Below, one piece after another: positions 26,804-35,081 of a stretch of 64,000 nucleotides of DNA. Origin of the DNA: Ensifer adhaerens (GTDB lineage: Bacteria; Pseudomonadota; Alphaproteobacteria; Rhizobiales; Rhizobiaceae); the NCBI RefSeq assembly GCF_020035535.1, contig NZ_CP083349.1, forward strand, positions 3,417,501 to 3,481,500, given 5' to 3'. Under the pieces are notes generated by a model, which was given only the letters and a program-made list of their open reading frames with translations, made no database searches and was not told the DNA's origin. The first letter of the stretch is position 1. Each line of letters opens with the position of its first letter. Both the position numbers and the translations under genes were made by a program.

Positions 26804-26834
26804 AAAATGGCCCGCCGCAATTGCGACGGGCCAT
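26804..26834 (-). terminator. Terminator of the ROK-UPF0303-AGE operon
   Basis: TGGCCCG (26808-26814) pairs with CGGGCCA (26827-26833), with a nested CGCAATTGCG palindrome in the loop. On the minus strand the stem is followed by TTTTC. It lies 30-60 bases after the epimerase stop. Confidence 0.75.
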
Positions 26835-26864
26835 CGAGCACACCCCTGATTCGGAACGGTAATC

Positions 26865-28028
26865 CTAGAGCCGCGCCAGGCAGTCCTCTGTTTCATAGAT
26901 GGCGCAGAGGATGTGGTAAAAGCTGCTCGCCGGCGCCGGTTCGTCAACGAAGCTGCCGTCGGCCTTCTGCTTGTCGCGCCAGAGGCCAGCAACGGGCGTC
27001 TCCAGGAACGTCTGGAGTGCTGCAGCCGCCCGCGCGGCCGAAGCGAGATAGCGCTCACGCTCGGTGCCATTGGTAAGCGCCGCAAAGCGGACTGCCGCCT
27101 TCAGCCACTCGGTCTGCGGCCAGAGCCGCGCGATCGGATCCGCCACCGAGAAATCGTCGAGAAGCGTCATGATCGCGACGTTTCGATCCGCGCAGATGCC
27201 ATGGGCCTCGCCGATTTCGAAGAGCCGCCGCGCTTTCACGATCGCCTCGGCGCTGCCGCGACGCTCCGCCCAGCGAAGCAGCAGCCACGCCCATTCGAAG
27301 AGATGCCCGGGCTCGACGATGCGGCCCTTCTCGCCGGCCATCGGCGCCCAGTCGTGGTCGAAGAATTCACGCAGCACCCCGATCTCGGCGTCGATGAAAT
27401 GGTCCATCGCCAGATCCGCAATCTCGTCGGCGAGATTGGCCCAGGCGACCTGATCGAAACCTTCTACGGCCTCGCTGGCGAGGCACGCCTCGAAGAGATG
27501 CATGTGCGGATTGGAGCAGAGCGGCAGGCGTGGGGGATTGTCTTCCTCGAAACCGGCGACCGGATGCTTGACATGCGCCTCGATCCGAGACCGAAGATCG
27601 TTGCTGCGTTCGATCATCTCTGCCTTGCGCGCCGGCGTGACCTCGGCCAGATAGGCGAAGGCGAGCAGGGCGAAAGCCTGGTTGTAAAGATCGAAGGATC
27701 CGTCGAGCAGATTGCCGTCGGCATCGGCGAGCGCGCCGTAGAAGCCGCTCGGCTGCTTGAAGACGCGATCGAAATAGGCAAGTCCGCCTTCGGCAGCACC
27801 GCGCCAGTCACCGGACCAGCCGCGTCTGCCGGCTTCGGCAAAGCAATAGACCTGCCGCGGCTGTACACGCGCACGCCGATTGGCGCGCGTCGCCTCACCG
27901 GCCATATCGATCGTTTCGACAAAACCACCGGCCGCATCGACGCCCTTGCCGCGCCAGAGCGGCAGGGCTTTGTCGGCCAGCCATTGAGACAGGCGCTGAG
28001 ACTGAGAAAAGATATCGCCTGCCAACAA
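26865..28028 (-). CDS. AGE-family epimerase/isomerase (mannose isomerase / N-acylglucosamine 2-epimerase type)
   Basis: 387-residue (alpha/alpha)6-barrel enzyme of the AGE/YihS/mannose isomerase family. Conserved active-site histidines are visible in CSNPHMHLFEA, VEPGHLFEWAWLL and SSFYHILCAI. Together with the ROK kinase two genes upstream it would convert free mannose and phosphorylate the product, or handle another aldohexose (inference). Its start (28028) touches the stop of the UPF0303 gene (28029), so the operon is tight. The C-terminus is followed by a terminator. Confidence 0.85.
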   Translation of the reverse strand: MLAGDIFSQSQRLSQWLADKALPLWRGKGVDAAGGFVETIDMAGEATRANRRARVQPRQVYCFAEAGRRGWSGDWRGAAEGGLAYFDRVFKQPSGFYGALADADGNLLDGSFDLYNQAFALLAFAYLAEVTPARKAEMIERSNDLRSRIEAHVKHPVAGFEEDNPPRLPLCSNPHMHLFEACLASEAVEGFDQVAWANLADEIADLAMDHFIDAEIGVLREFFDHDWAPMAGEKGRIVEPGHLFEWAWLLLRWAERRGSAEAIVKARRLFEIGEAHGICADRNVAIMTLLDDFSVADPIARLWPQTEWLKAAVRFAALTNGTERERYLASAARAAAALQTFLETPVAGLWRDKQKADGSFVDEPAPASSFYHILCAIYETEDCLARL

Positions 28029-28523
28029 TCAGCCCTCGAGCTTCAACGTGTCGTGATCCTTGCCGAGCAAGGTCGCCAGCGCCTCGACGACCATGTTGTG
28101 GTCCTCGCGCTGCGGCAGGCCGGAAACCGTGACTGCACCGACGCAGCCCGTGCCCTTGACGACGATAGGGAAGCTGCCGCCATGGGCAGCGTAGTCGGCA
28201 TCCGATAGCCCGAGTTTCGCCTGCAGATTGGTCTGCGCCTTCGCGAGCTCGCGGCCGGTGGCATAGCTGCTCTTGAACAGCCGGAACACCGTGTTGCGCT
28301 TGCGGCGCACCCAGTTCGGATTGTCGGGTGTCGCCCCTTCAAGCGCGGCATAAAACACCTGCATCGAGAAGAGGGTAATGTCGATGACGACACCGAGCTT
28401 GCGCTCGACCGCCATCTTGCGCAGCAGTGCGCCGAGTTCCCAGGCCGTTTCGAGATCAAAGCGCTCGAACTGCAATTCCTGTTCTTGCCGCGCGATGCGG
28501 CTCAGATCCTTGTCGATATTCAT
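28029..28523 (-). CDS. UPF0303 family protein (heme-degrading HbpS/GlcG-like fold)
   Basis: 164-residue cytoplasmic protein. LGVVIDITLFSMQVFYAALEGATPDNPNWVRRK and the C-terminal HGGSFPIVVKGTGCVGAVTVSGLPQREDH are the family hallmarks of UPF0303/DUF336-like proteins. The biochemical role is unknown. It lies between a ROK sugar kinase (3-base gap) and an AGE-family epimerase (no gap), so a part in sugar handling is likelier than heme degradation here (inference). Confidence 0.85.
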   Translation of the reverse strand: MNIDKDLSRIARQEQELQFERFDLETAWELGALLRKMAVERKLGVVIDITLFSMQVFYAALEGATPDNPNWVRRKRNTVFRLFKSSYATGRELAKAQTNLQAKLGLSDADYAAHGGSFPIVVKGTGCVGAVTVSGLPQREDHNMVVEALATLLGKDHDTLKLEG

Positions 28524-28526
28524 GGG

Positions 28527-29423
28527 TCATTCCTTCCAGAGCCAGGCTGCGCCGCGCACGCCGGAGCTGTCACCATGCAGGGCCTTGCGAACAGGCGTTT
28601 CGAACGTATCGCCGAAGAGATAATTGACCACCCGTGGCGGGACGTCGTCATAGATCTCATCCACATTCGACATGCCGCCGCCAAGCACGTAGACGTCGGG
28701 GTCGACGATATTGGTAAGGAGCGCCAGGCTCCGCGCCAGCCTGTCGACGAAACGCTCGTAGACGCCCGTCGCAACCGGATCGCCAGCCCGCTTCGCTTCG
28801 ATGATGTCGCGGCCACGGCGCTCGACGCCCGTGGTGATCCGGTAGTCGAGCTCGACGCCGGTGCCGCAGGCATACATGTCGAGGCAGCCGTGCTTGCCGC
28901 ACCAGCACTTGTGTCCGGGATATTCGTCCCTTGTCATCCAGGGCAGCGGATAATGGCCGATCTCGGCAGCAACGCCCTGGTAGCCGGCATGGACCTTCTT
29001 GTCGATCGCCAGCCCGCCGCCATGGCCGGTACCGACGATGACGCCGAACACCACATGGGCGTCCTTGCCGGCGCCGTCGACCGCTTCTGAAACCGCCAGG
29101 CAGTTGGCGTCGTTGGCGAGCCGCACCGGACGGCCAAGCGCCGTTTCGAGGTCACGCCCGAGCGGCTTGCCGTTGATCAGCACCGCGTTGGAGTTGCGCA
29201 CGATGCCGGTGCGCGGATTGGGGCTACCGGGAATGCCTATGCCGATCGAGCCCTTTTCGCCGGCCGTCTGTTCGGCCGCGGCAACGAGATCGAGAACGGC
29301 GCGAATGCAATCGTCATAGCCGCTGGTCGGGGTCGAGACGCGATGACGGGCGCGCATTTCGCCATCGCGGCCAAGCGCGATGACTTCCATTTTCGTGCCG
29401 CCCCAATCTATTCCGATGAACAT
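28527..29423 (-). CDS. ROK family sugar kinase (fructokinase/mannokinase type)
   Basis: 298 residues, the usual length for single-domain ROK kinases. ATP-binding DWGGTKME is at the N-terminus, IGIGIPGSPN and the catalytic Asp in LANDANCLAV (about 104) follow, and the zinc site CWCGKHGCLDMYACG is at about 170-185. ROK kinases phosphorylate free hexoses or amino sugars. First gene of a three-gene operon with UPF0303 and an AGE-family isomerase, which points to mannose or fructose as substrate (inference). Confidence 0.88.
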   Translation of the reverse strand: MFIGIDWGGTKMEVIALGRDGEMRARHRVSTPTSGYDDCIRAVLDLVAAAEQTAGEKGSIGIGIPGSPNPRTGIVRNSNAVLINGKPLGRDLETALGRPVRLANDANCLAVSEAVDGAGKDAHVVFGVIVGTGHGGGLAIDKKVHAGYQGVAAEIGHYPLPWMTRDEYPGHKCWCGKHGCLDMYACGTGVELDYRITTGVERRGRDIIEAKRAGDPVATGVYERFVDRLARSLALLTNIVDPDVYVLGGGMSNVDEIYDDVPPRVVNYLFGDTFETPVRKALHGDSSGVRGAAWLWKE

Positions 29424-29631
29424 ATGTGGATCAGGTCTCTGATGAAGGTCTCAAAGGGGAGCGCCCGCCTCCTCAAGCCGACGCCCGCCTTGCTTAGCAT
29501 TCGAAAGACCTGAAAGACCAGCCCGTTTCGTAATCGATTTAAACGCCCAGGCGATGGCGCCAACGCGCCGCCTGTCAAGACAGCCAAAGCTTGGTGCCAC
29601 CTGCATTTCCGCCTGCCCATGCGCAAAAACA

Positions 29632-29660
29632 CTTGGCGAAGAGGCCGCGCTTTTGTATGG
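29632..29660 (+). promoter_or_regulatory. Candidate promoter for tRNA-Arg
   Basis: CTTGGC (29632-29637), a 17-base spacer and GTATGG (29655-29660) resemble the rhizobial housekeeping pattern CTTGAC-N17-CTATAT and lie 14 bases before the tRNA. The -10 match is poor. Confidence 0.35.
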
Positions 29661-29673
29661 GTGCTATCCAAGT

Positions 29674-29750
29674 GGTCCCGTAGCTCAGCAGGATAGAGCA
29701 CCAGATTCCTAATCTGGGGGTCCCGCGTTCGAATCGCGGCGGGATCACCA
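29674..29750 (+). tRNA. tRNA-Arg (anticodon CCT)
   Basis: 77 bases folding as a cloverleaf: acceptor GGTCCCG with CGGGATC (one G-T pair), D-loop AGCTCAGCAGGATAGAGC, anticodon stem CCAGA/TCTGG with loop TTCCTAA giving anticodon CCT, T-arm with GTTCGAATC, and an encoded CCA end. It reads AGG codons. tRNA-Arg(CCT) 3' ends are sometimes integration sites, but I see no integrase nearby. Confidence 0.95.
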
Positions 29751-29881
29751 TAAAAATCAATTAATTAGAAAGTACCCGTTCCCCGGCAATCCCCAGAACG
29801 TTCCCCACTCGCGCTTACGCAGCACCCTATGCCCTGCCAAAGACGTGAGATCACAGTCAAACGCGTTACTCTGGTGCACGC

Positions 29882-30379
29882 ATGGCCCTGCTGCTTGTGA
29901 CCTACATGGAAATGCGCACGCAGCCCGCGGGCGAAGCGCTTCCGCCGCCGATCGAGCATGCAGCGGTCGCGTCCGAACGTCCGGATGCCGCCGCGTTCCT
30001 GTCGCTCTATCGTGCCGTCGGGGAACCGTTGCGTTGGGATCAGCGGCTGCACATGCCCGCAGCCGATCTCGGCGGCTTCCTCAGCAGTCCCACGGCGGGC
30101 TTTTATATTCTCCGCTTGAATGGTCGCGCGATCGGGCTCTGCGAGTTTGACCGTGTCGATACGCCGGATATCGAGCTCACCCATTTCGGCCTTATACCGG
30201 AGGCGTATGGCAGAAAGCTTGGACCGTTCCTCCTCGGCAGCGCGCTACGCGCCGTGTGGGTCCGCAGACCGAACCGCGTCTGGCTGCACACCGACGAATG
30301 GGATCACCCCAAGGCGCAAGACACCTACCGCCGCGCCGGTTTCAGCGTCTTTGCGCAAAAGCACGAAGAGATCGCCTAG
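29882..30379 (+). CDS. GNAT family N-acetyltransferase
   Basis: 165 residues. The acetyl-CoA region is recognisable: ELTHFGLIPEAYGRKLGPFLL provides the pyrophosphate-binding loop (here A-Y-G-R-K-L-G rather than R-G-x-G-x-G/A), followed by LHTDEWDHPKAQDTYRRAGF, the C-terminal GNAT signature. The N-terminus holds a beta-strand/helix without clear match. The start follows immediately after the tRNA downstream region with no clear ribosome site. Substrate unknown. Convergent with a LysR gene. Confidence 0.8.
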   Translation: MALLLVTYMEMRTQPAGEALPPPIEHAAVASERPDAAAFLSLYRAVGEPLRWDQRLHMPAADLGGFLSSPTAGFYILRLNGRAIGLCEFDRVDTPDIELTHFGLIPEAYGRKLGPFLLGSALRAVWVRRPNRVWLHTDEWDHPKAQDTYRRAGFSVFAQKHEEIA

Positions 30380-30386
30380 CGCGCGC

Positions 30387-31289
30387 TCACCGAAGTGGTT
30401 GCCATGCCGGCCCTCGCCAAGCCTTAAGCTCCTGCAGAAACACCTGTAGGCGCGATGGCAGGAACCGCCGGGTCGGATAAACCGCGTGCACGAAAACATC
30501 CGGTGCCGACCACCCCGGAAGCACGCGCACGAGCTTGCCGCTCGCCAGCAGGCTGTCGCAGAAGATCGGCGGAAGCCGGCCGATGCCGTGGCCGCGTTCG
30601 GTCATGGCGCTCGCCGATTGAATATCGTGGACAGAAACCGCTCCGGTCACGGGAAGCCTGATCGATTCGGCACCCTTGACCAGGTGCCATTCGGCTTCGT
30701 TGCTGCGGGCATTGACCAGCACGCAGCGGTGGCCGCGTAGATCTTCGGGCTGCAACGGCACGCCCTGTTGGTCGAGATAACCAGGAGCCGCCACAAGGAA
30801 GTGGGTGCTTCTGCCGATGCGCTGCGCGACAAGCGACGAATCGCGCAATTCGCCAAATCGCACCGCCACGTCGATATTTTCGGCGACGAGGTCCATGAAC
30901 ACATTGGTGACGAGCAGATCGACCTCGATATCCGGGTACTTCTTCAGGAATGCAGACAGGAAGTCGAAGAACGGTGGCTGCCCCAGGGTCATGGGAACGG
31001 TGACCCGCAGCAATCCCTCGGGCTTTCTCTGCGCTTCGCTCAGCACCCGTTCCGCGTCGCGAAGCTGGTTCAGCGGTTCGCTGCACTCCGCATGATAGGC
31101 GCGCCCCTGTGCCGTGAGACTGAGCTTGCGCGTCGTCCGCTGGATCAGGGTGACGCCGAGCCGTTCCTCCAGAGCCGTGACCTTGCGGCTGACGGTGGAG
31201 ACCGGCATGCCGAGCGCCTGCGCCGCCCGGCTGAAACTCTCGAATTGGGCAACGGCCGCAAAGACCGCGATGTCGTTCAGATCGACCAT
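30387..31289 (-). CDS. LysR family transcriptional regulator
   Basis: 300 residues. HTH at about 3-62 (LNDIAVFAAVAQFESFSRAAQALGMPVSTVSRKVTALE ERLG), then the effector domain (LLRVTVPMTLGQPPFFDFL ... DIDVAVRFG-like ENIDVAVRFGELRDSSLVAQRIG), as in the CrgA/DmlR-like branch of LysR regulators. Divergent from the SDR gene 113 bases away, which is the probable target; that branch often controls adjacent SDR or quinone oxidoreductase genes. A 16-bp site with inverted symmetry lies between the genes. Confidence 0.9.
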   Translation of the reverse strand: MVDLNDIAVFAAVAQFESFSRAAQALGMPVSTVSRKVTALEERLGVTLIQRTTRKLSLTAQGRAYHAECSEPLNQLRDAERVLSEAQRKPEGLLRVTVPMTLGQPPFFDFLSAFLKKYPDIEVDLLVTNVFMDLVAENIDVAVRFGELRDSSLVAQRIGRSTHFLVAAPGYLDQQGVPLQPEDLRGHRCVLVNARSNEAEWHLVKGAESIRLPVTGAVSVHDIQSASAMTERGHGIGRLPPIFCDSLLASGKLVRVLPGWSAPDVFVHAVYPTRRFLPSRLQVFLQELKAWRGPAWQPLR

Positions 31290-31309
31290 GCCGATTATTT
31301 TTGCACTAC

Positions 31310-31325
31310 TGGAAAAGTAATTCCA
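31310..31325. promoter_or_regulatory. Candidate LysR operator between LysR and SDR genes
   Basis: TGGAA-AAGTAA-TTCCA, an inverted repeat with 6-base spacer, about 21-36 bases upstream of the LysR start. The sequence is the only AT-rich symmetric element in the divergent gap. Confidence 0.45.
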
Positions 31326-31402
31326 TATATTTCCATCTAATCGCGCAATCGGGTGGCAGCCATATTGATCTCACCGAAACCGTCCAACCACGGAGAGATC
31401 AG

Positions 31403-32125
31403 ATGACAAACAAAGTCGCCATCGTCACCGGTGCATCCCAGGGCATCGGCGCGGGCCTGGCAAATGCTTTTCTGGCACAGGGCTATAGCGTCGTCGCGAC
31501 CTCGCGCAATGTCAGCGGATCGCGCGAAATCACCGGGTCGGACAGACTCGCGCGGGTCGACGGCGATATCGCCGATCCCGCCACCGCCAAACGGGTCGTC
31601 GAAACCGCGATCGACCGCTTCGGTTCGATCGACGCGCTCGTCAACAATGCCGGCATCTTCTTCACCAAGCCTTTTGTCGACTACACGGCTGAGGACTATC
31701 GACTGCTGAGCGCCACCAACATCGAGGGCTTCCTGCACCTGACCCAACTGGTCGTCGGGCAGATGCTTGCGCAGAAGCGAGGCGGCAGCATTGTCAGCAT
31801 CACGACGCCGCTCGCCGATCGCCCGATCGCAGGCATGAACGCCTCGGTCGCCATGCTGACCAAGGGCGGCATCAACGCAATCTCGAAGAATATCGCCATG
31901 GAATACGCAAGGGACGGAATCCGCGTCAACGTCGTGGCACCGGGCGTTGTCGACACGCCGCTCCACAAGGACAACCCGAAGGATTTCCTGAATACGCTCT
32001 CGCCGATGCACAGCATTTCCAGTGTCGACGAGATCGTCGATGCCGTGCTGTTCCTGACCAGGGCGCCGCGCATAACCGGTGAGGTACTGAACGTCGATGG
32101 CGGCGCGCACCTGGGGAAATGGTAA
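31403..32125 (+). CDS. SDR family oxidoreductase lacking the catalytic Tyr
   Basis: 240 residues from ATG 31403 (GGAGAG upstream). NAD(P)-binding TGASQGIG is at about 11-18 and NNAGIF follows. The expected YxxxK is replaced: the Lys of MLTKGGINAISK is present, but the residue four places before it is Ala, while the Ser of SIVSITT is kept. After it comes VNVVAPGVVDTPLH, as in normal classical SDRs. Divergent SDRs with xxxTKGGL-type motifs exist, and their catalysis is not understood. Probably controlled by the divergent LysR gene. Confidence 0.85.
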   Translation: MTNKVAIVTGASQGIGAGLANAFLAQGYSVVATSRNVSGSREITGSDRLARVDGDIADPATAKRVVETAIDRFGSIDALVNNAGIFFTKPFVDYTAEDYRLLSATNIEGFLHLTQLVVGQMLAQKRGGSIVSITTPLADRPIAGMNASVAMLTKGGINAISKNIAMEYARDGIRVNVVAPGVVDTPLHKDNPKDFLNTLSPMHSISSVDEIVDAVLFLTRAPRITGEVLNVDGGAHLGKW

Positions 32126-32261
32126 CGGCAAGCGGCACCAGCCGCTTCGCACTCGATCAGCAAGAGCGGTTCGTCATTTGCCTGTCACGAACACAAGCTA
32201 TTGAACAGTCACACCTTCTTGATGACCACGGATGAACTGGCATCGACGGAAGGTGATGAGG

Positions 32262-32289
32262 AAGGTCGGGTTTGCCCCGGCCTTTTTTG
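32262..32289 (+). terminator. Terminator after the SDR gene
   Basis: AAGGTCGGG (32262-32270) pairs with CCCGGCCTT (32276-32284) around TTTGC and runs into TTTTT, 137 bases after the SDR stop. Confidence 0.75.
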
Positions 32290-32317
32290 TTCTGGCCCTT
32301 CCTGTTTCGGCCAGGGC

Positions 32318-33361
32318 CTACCGCGCCGTCGCGGCCTGCTCGGACTGATAGCGTTCCTGCCCCATTGCCATGACCGCTCGAACCACAAGGATTGAAACCA
32401 CGGCGACAATTGCGCCGGCGACCACATCGCTCAAATGATGCCCGCCCTCCGGCAGCGTACCGACGATCATCACGGCATTCAAAACCGCGATCGGGGCAGC
32501 GACCCAGCGAAGGCTGCGCAGGGAATAGATGATCATGATTCCGACGGCCGTGTGGTAGGAAGGGAAGGTCACAAGGCCTTGCGCATTTGCAACGAAAAGG
32601 TTGAAGCTTTCCCCGGACCTCAGCCTCAACAGTTCGGAGTAGTGCCACATCCCGGCTTGCGCAGTGAAAGCGTCGAAGGTTTCGGGCGCCGGATCGAAAT
32701 AGGCATAGGCGCCGGCGGCTGGAAACATCGCCATCAACAGGCCGGTAAACACCGAGGACACCGCAAGCAGCGCGACGAACTCCAAAGCTTTGTCTGCTCG
32801 GCGAACCGCACTGTACAGCAGAAATAGCCCAATCACCTGAGGCGCCAGACTGTGATAGGCAATCACCAGTGCCCAGGCGACCGGCGGAGAGCCGTTCGTC
32901 GTCTCCAGAAACGAACGCCAATCGAATCCGAGTGCCGCGTCGAGTGCCGCCAAGTTGCCATCGACCAGGGGAACCTGAGTCGCCGAGGCGATATACATGA
33001 AGATCGCACTGACGAATCCGAGCGGCAAAAAGATCATGGAGACTGCGGCCAGCACAATCAGGCTGTCGGCGGCCCAGCGCATCGCACGGGCCGCCCAAGA
33101 GCTTTCGTCGCGCAGGCGGTAAAGAACAAGCCTGCCGATCAGGTAGGCGGCTAATGCGGCCGAGGCCGCCTTTGCCAGGCGACCAAAGTTTCGCGGATCA
33201 AGGCTGATTGTTGAAATCGGCAGCCACACAACATCGATCACCGCGAACAATAGAGTCACGGCAACGATGATCGAAACCAAACGACGATTAGCCCCCATGT
33301 CGACATAGAACCATTCTTTGCCAATACCGGCAATACTTGGTTCAACTGGCAACTCAATCAT
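32318..33361 (-). CDS. PAP2 superfamily membrane phosphatase/phosphotransferase (InPase/IPC synthase-like)
   Basis: About 347-residue integral membrane protein with at least seven hydrophobic segments. Catalytic motifs of the PAP2 superfamily are visible near the C-terminus: PSYHTAVGI and GGHHLSDVVAG, which supply two His and one Asp. The last helices end in a basic tail. Starts at 33361 (overlapping the stop of the upstream VOC gene) or at 33298, just before the first helix, are both possible; 33391 is also in frame. Family members act on phospholipids, sphingolipid head groups or inositol phosphates. Substrate unknown. Confidence 0.75.
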   Translation of the reverse strand: MIELPVEPSIAGIGKEWFYVDMGANRRLVSIIVAVTLLFAVIDVVWLPISTISLDPRNFGRLAKAASAALAAYLIGRLVLYRLRDESSWAARAMRWAADSLIVLAAVSMIFLPLGFVSAIFMYIASATQVPLVDGNLAALDAALGFDWRSFLETTNGSPPVAWALVIAYHSLAPQVIGLFLLYSAVRRADKALEFVALLAVSSVFTGLLMAMFPAAGAYAYFDPAPETFDAFTAQAGMWHYSELLRLRSGESFNLFVANAQGLVTFPSYHTAVGIMIIYSLRSLRWVAAPIAVLNAVMIVGTLPEGGHHLSDVVAGAIVAVVSILVVRAVMAMGQERYQSEQAATAR

Positions 33362-33719
33362 CCGGCCTGCATACGCGCAGACGGTGACCATCCGGGTCGA
33401 GCGCGACGAAGGTGCGGCCGAAAACGGCTGTTTTCAACTCCTGCTCGATCGTAATCCCTTGGCCCCGCCAGCCATCATAGAGACGCTCGACCTCCGCGTC
33501 ATTCCTCACCATGAAAGCCACCTCCGAACGATGCCCTGTGCCTGATGAGACGAAGTCCCTCGCCGCAGTGGACCAGAGGCTGAAGGTCAAGCCGTTTTCG
33601 AGCGCGAAGGCGACATAGGTCGGGAAGGATGCGACGGGTTCGCGCCCAAAGAGGTCGGTATAGAACACAGCACTTCTTGCCGGATCGTTCACATAGAGGA
33701 TGAGGTTCGGTGACAGCAT
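33354..33719 (-). CDS. VOC family protein (glyoxalase/bleomycin-resistance fold)
   Basis: 121 residues. Beta-alpha-beta-beta-beta modules of the VOC fold: LILYVNDPARSAVFYTDLFG at the N-terminus, and FVALDPDGHRLRV at the C-terminus with the usual metal-site Asp/Glu-type region. Its stop overlaps the possible start of the PAP2 gene downstream on the same strand. Small single-domain VOC proteins include lyases, dioxygenases and binding proteins; I cannot tell which. Confidence 0.8.
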   Translation of the reverse strand: MLSPNLILYVNDPARSAVFYTDLFGREPVASFPTYVAFALENGLTFSLWSTAARDFVSSGTGHRSEVAFMVRNDAEVERLYDGWRGQGITIEQELKTAVFGRTFVALDPDGHRLRVCRPDD

Positions 33720-33790
33720 CGTCGGGTCTCCTTTTCGATGCCCGGAACCTAGACGTTACCGCTGTCAGATTTTGTCAGCATGCAGCGCAT

Positions 33791-33832
33791 AGCCAAAGGC
33801 CGCCGGACTTTGCGATCCGGCGGCCTTTGGCT
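33791..33832. terminator. Strong bidirectional stem-loop
   Basis: A perfect 17-bp stem (33791-33807 with 33816-33832, left arm starting AGCCAAAGGCC) around CTTTGCGA. It lies between the 53-residue membrane protein gene and the VOC gene, both on the minus strand, and probably ends the former's transcript. Confidence 0.75.
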
Positions 33833-33845
33833 GGAAGGCGGCACG

Positions 33846-34007
33846 TCAGAAGACGGCCAGGTATTTCAACAGAGAGATGATGCCGATGATGATCACGATG
33901 ATCTGGACGATCTGTTTGGCACGCGCGTCGAGCGGCAGCCGCTGGACGAGATAAAGCACCAGCACGATGACAAGAAACGTAATCAGAATTCCGATAAGCA
34001 GCCCCAT
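33846..34007 (-). CDS. Small hydrophobic membrane protein (Thivi_2564-like), 53 residues
   Basis: A short gene that I read directly from the minus strand: ATG at 34007, TGA at 33846-33848, 53 residues. It starts MGLLIGILITFLVIVLVLYL and continues with VQRLPLDARAKQIVQIIVIII, so two membrane helices are joined by a short charged loop (RLPLDARAKQ). A GGGAG ribosome site precedes the ATG. This helix-loop-helix pattern with L-P-L-D in the loop matches a family of tiny bacterial membrane proteins of unknown role. No other gene in the same transcript is certain. Confidence 0.8.
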   Translation of the reverse strand: MGLLIGILITFLVIVLVLYLVQRLPLDARAKQIVQIIVIIIGIISLLKYLAVF

Positions 34008-34160
34008 GGATCAACTCCCATTTTCACAACAGCGCCGCGATGGCGTCGGAAATGTAACTAGGAGGCGAGGGCAAAAGTTCCAATCGGGGCGTGAACTTAT
34101 ACGGCCGACAGGCCCGATACGCGCGGGGAGAATGCGGTTCACGCCGCCGAAGGATCGGCG

Positions 34161-34883
34161 TCAGGAGGCAGGCTTGCAGGCGATCCCCTGATCACCTTCG
34201 CCCTTCGTCGCATCGAACAGCGTTGCCTCGTCACCCTTGGTCCACCAGATGTACTGACCACCGGCATATTTGGCGCCCGAGCCCGAGATCACGTTCGATG
34301 CCACGACGAAGGTGCCGTCGATGGTGAAAGTCACCAGCGAGACCGGCCCGGCATTGATGTACTCGGCTTCCACCGGCTTGCCGCCGCAATCGTAGCGCAT
34401 CGATTGCCGATCGACGGCACCGGCGCCCGGGACGCGGAAGGTCACGTCGGCCCCTTCGGAACCGGCCGCCATCAACGCCAGTTTGATCGCAGTCCGGCCC
34501 TCCGGCTTGTCGAGCACGAGCTTGGAGCCCTCGACGGTCCAGGAGAGTTCGCTGCGAAGCGCCTCCAGGAATTTCTGCTCCTGGGTCATCGCCGCCGGCA
34601 CACACATCTTGCGCGTTGCAGCAGCGGGACCAAAGGTGATCTTCGAGCCCGAAAGGCTGAAGGTGCCGGTGAAATGGTTGCAGCCGGCCATGCCGCCATA
34701 CGTGCCGTCCTCGCGGATTTCGAGCGTCGATTGCAGATTGTCTATCACGCCGCCGCCACCGATATCCTCGGCAAGCCAGGTGCCGACCAGCTGCTGTGGC
34801 ACGTCTTCGGCCGCAACGGGCTGCATCGAGGCCATCTCGATGGTCACGCAAGCGCAGGAAACGGCGGTAATGACTTTCAGCAT
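34161..34883 (-). CDS. Exported META domain + MliC (lysozyme inhibitor) protein
   Basis: 240 residues. A signal peptide (MLKVITAVSCACVTIEMASMQPVAA) is followed by a META/HslJ-like domain (about 28-130: LVGTWLAEDIGGGGVIDNLQ ... CNHFTGTFSLSGSKITFGPAAATRKMC) and by a C-terminal MliC-like domain (about 150-225: MRYDCGGKPVEAEYIN ... VISGSGAKYAGGQYIWWTKG). MliC proteins inhibit C-type lysozyme; the S-G-S-G-A-K-Y motif corresponds to the conserved S-x-S-G-A-x-Y inhibitory loop. ATG 34883 follows AAGGAA. The role in envelope protection is inferred. Confidence 0.85.
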   Translation of the reverse strand: MLKVITAVSCACVTIEMASMQPVAAEDVPQQLVGTWLAEDIGGGGVIDNLQSTLEIREDGTYGGMAGCNHFTGTFSLSGSKITFGPAAATRKMCVPAAMTQEQKFLEALRSELSWTVEGSKLVLDKPEGRTAIKLALMAAGSEGADVTFRVPGAGAVDRQSMRYDCGGKPVEAEYINAGPVSLVTFTIDGTFVVASNVISGSGAKYAGGQYIWWTKGDEATLFDATKGEGDQGIACKPAS

Positions 34884-35081
34884 CGCGAATTCCTTCCAGC
34901 GTCGACTCAAGGATGCCCGATTCTTAGCCCGTAGACGCGACGGATTGAAGGCCGCGCCCTTGTTGCCGGCGAAATTCGCCTGTAGAGCCTAGCGCACAAC
35001 ATAAAAAAACTCGGATCGATCTCGCGAAGATCACGTGTGCGCGGCGAAAGCTGCGCCGGCACCCCGTCCGAAAAGAAGAAC

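Noticed and set aside
26699..26804. SAM-II or SAH riboswitch upstream of metH
   Set aside because: The leader is only about 40-60 bases and the main feature is a perfect DNA palindrome, which suits a protein operator; no conserved riboswitch fold was recognised.
29674..29760. tRNA-Arg as a genomic island attachment site
   Set aside because: No integrase, no direct repeat of the tRNA 3' end seen in the following 34 kb, and genes downstream have normal composition.
33720..33790. Possible extra small gene before the terminator
   Set aside because: No start with ribosome site and no open frame of useful length.
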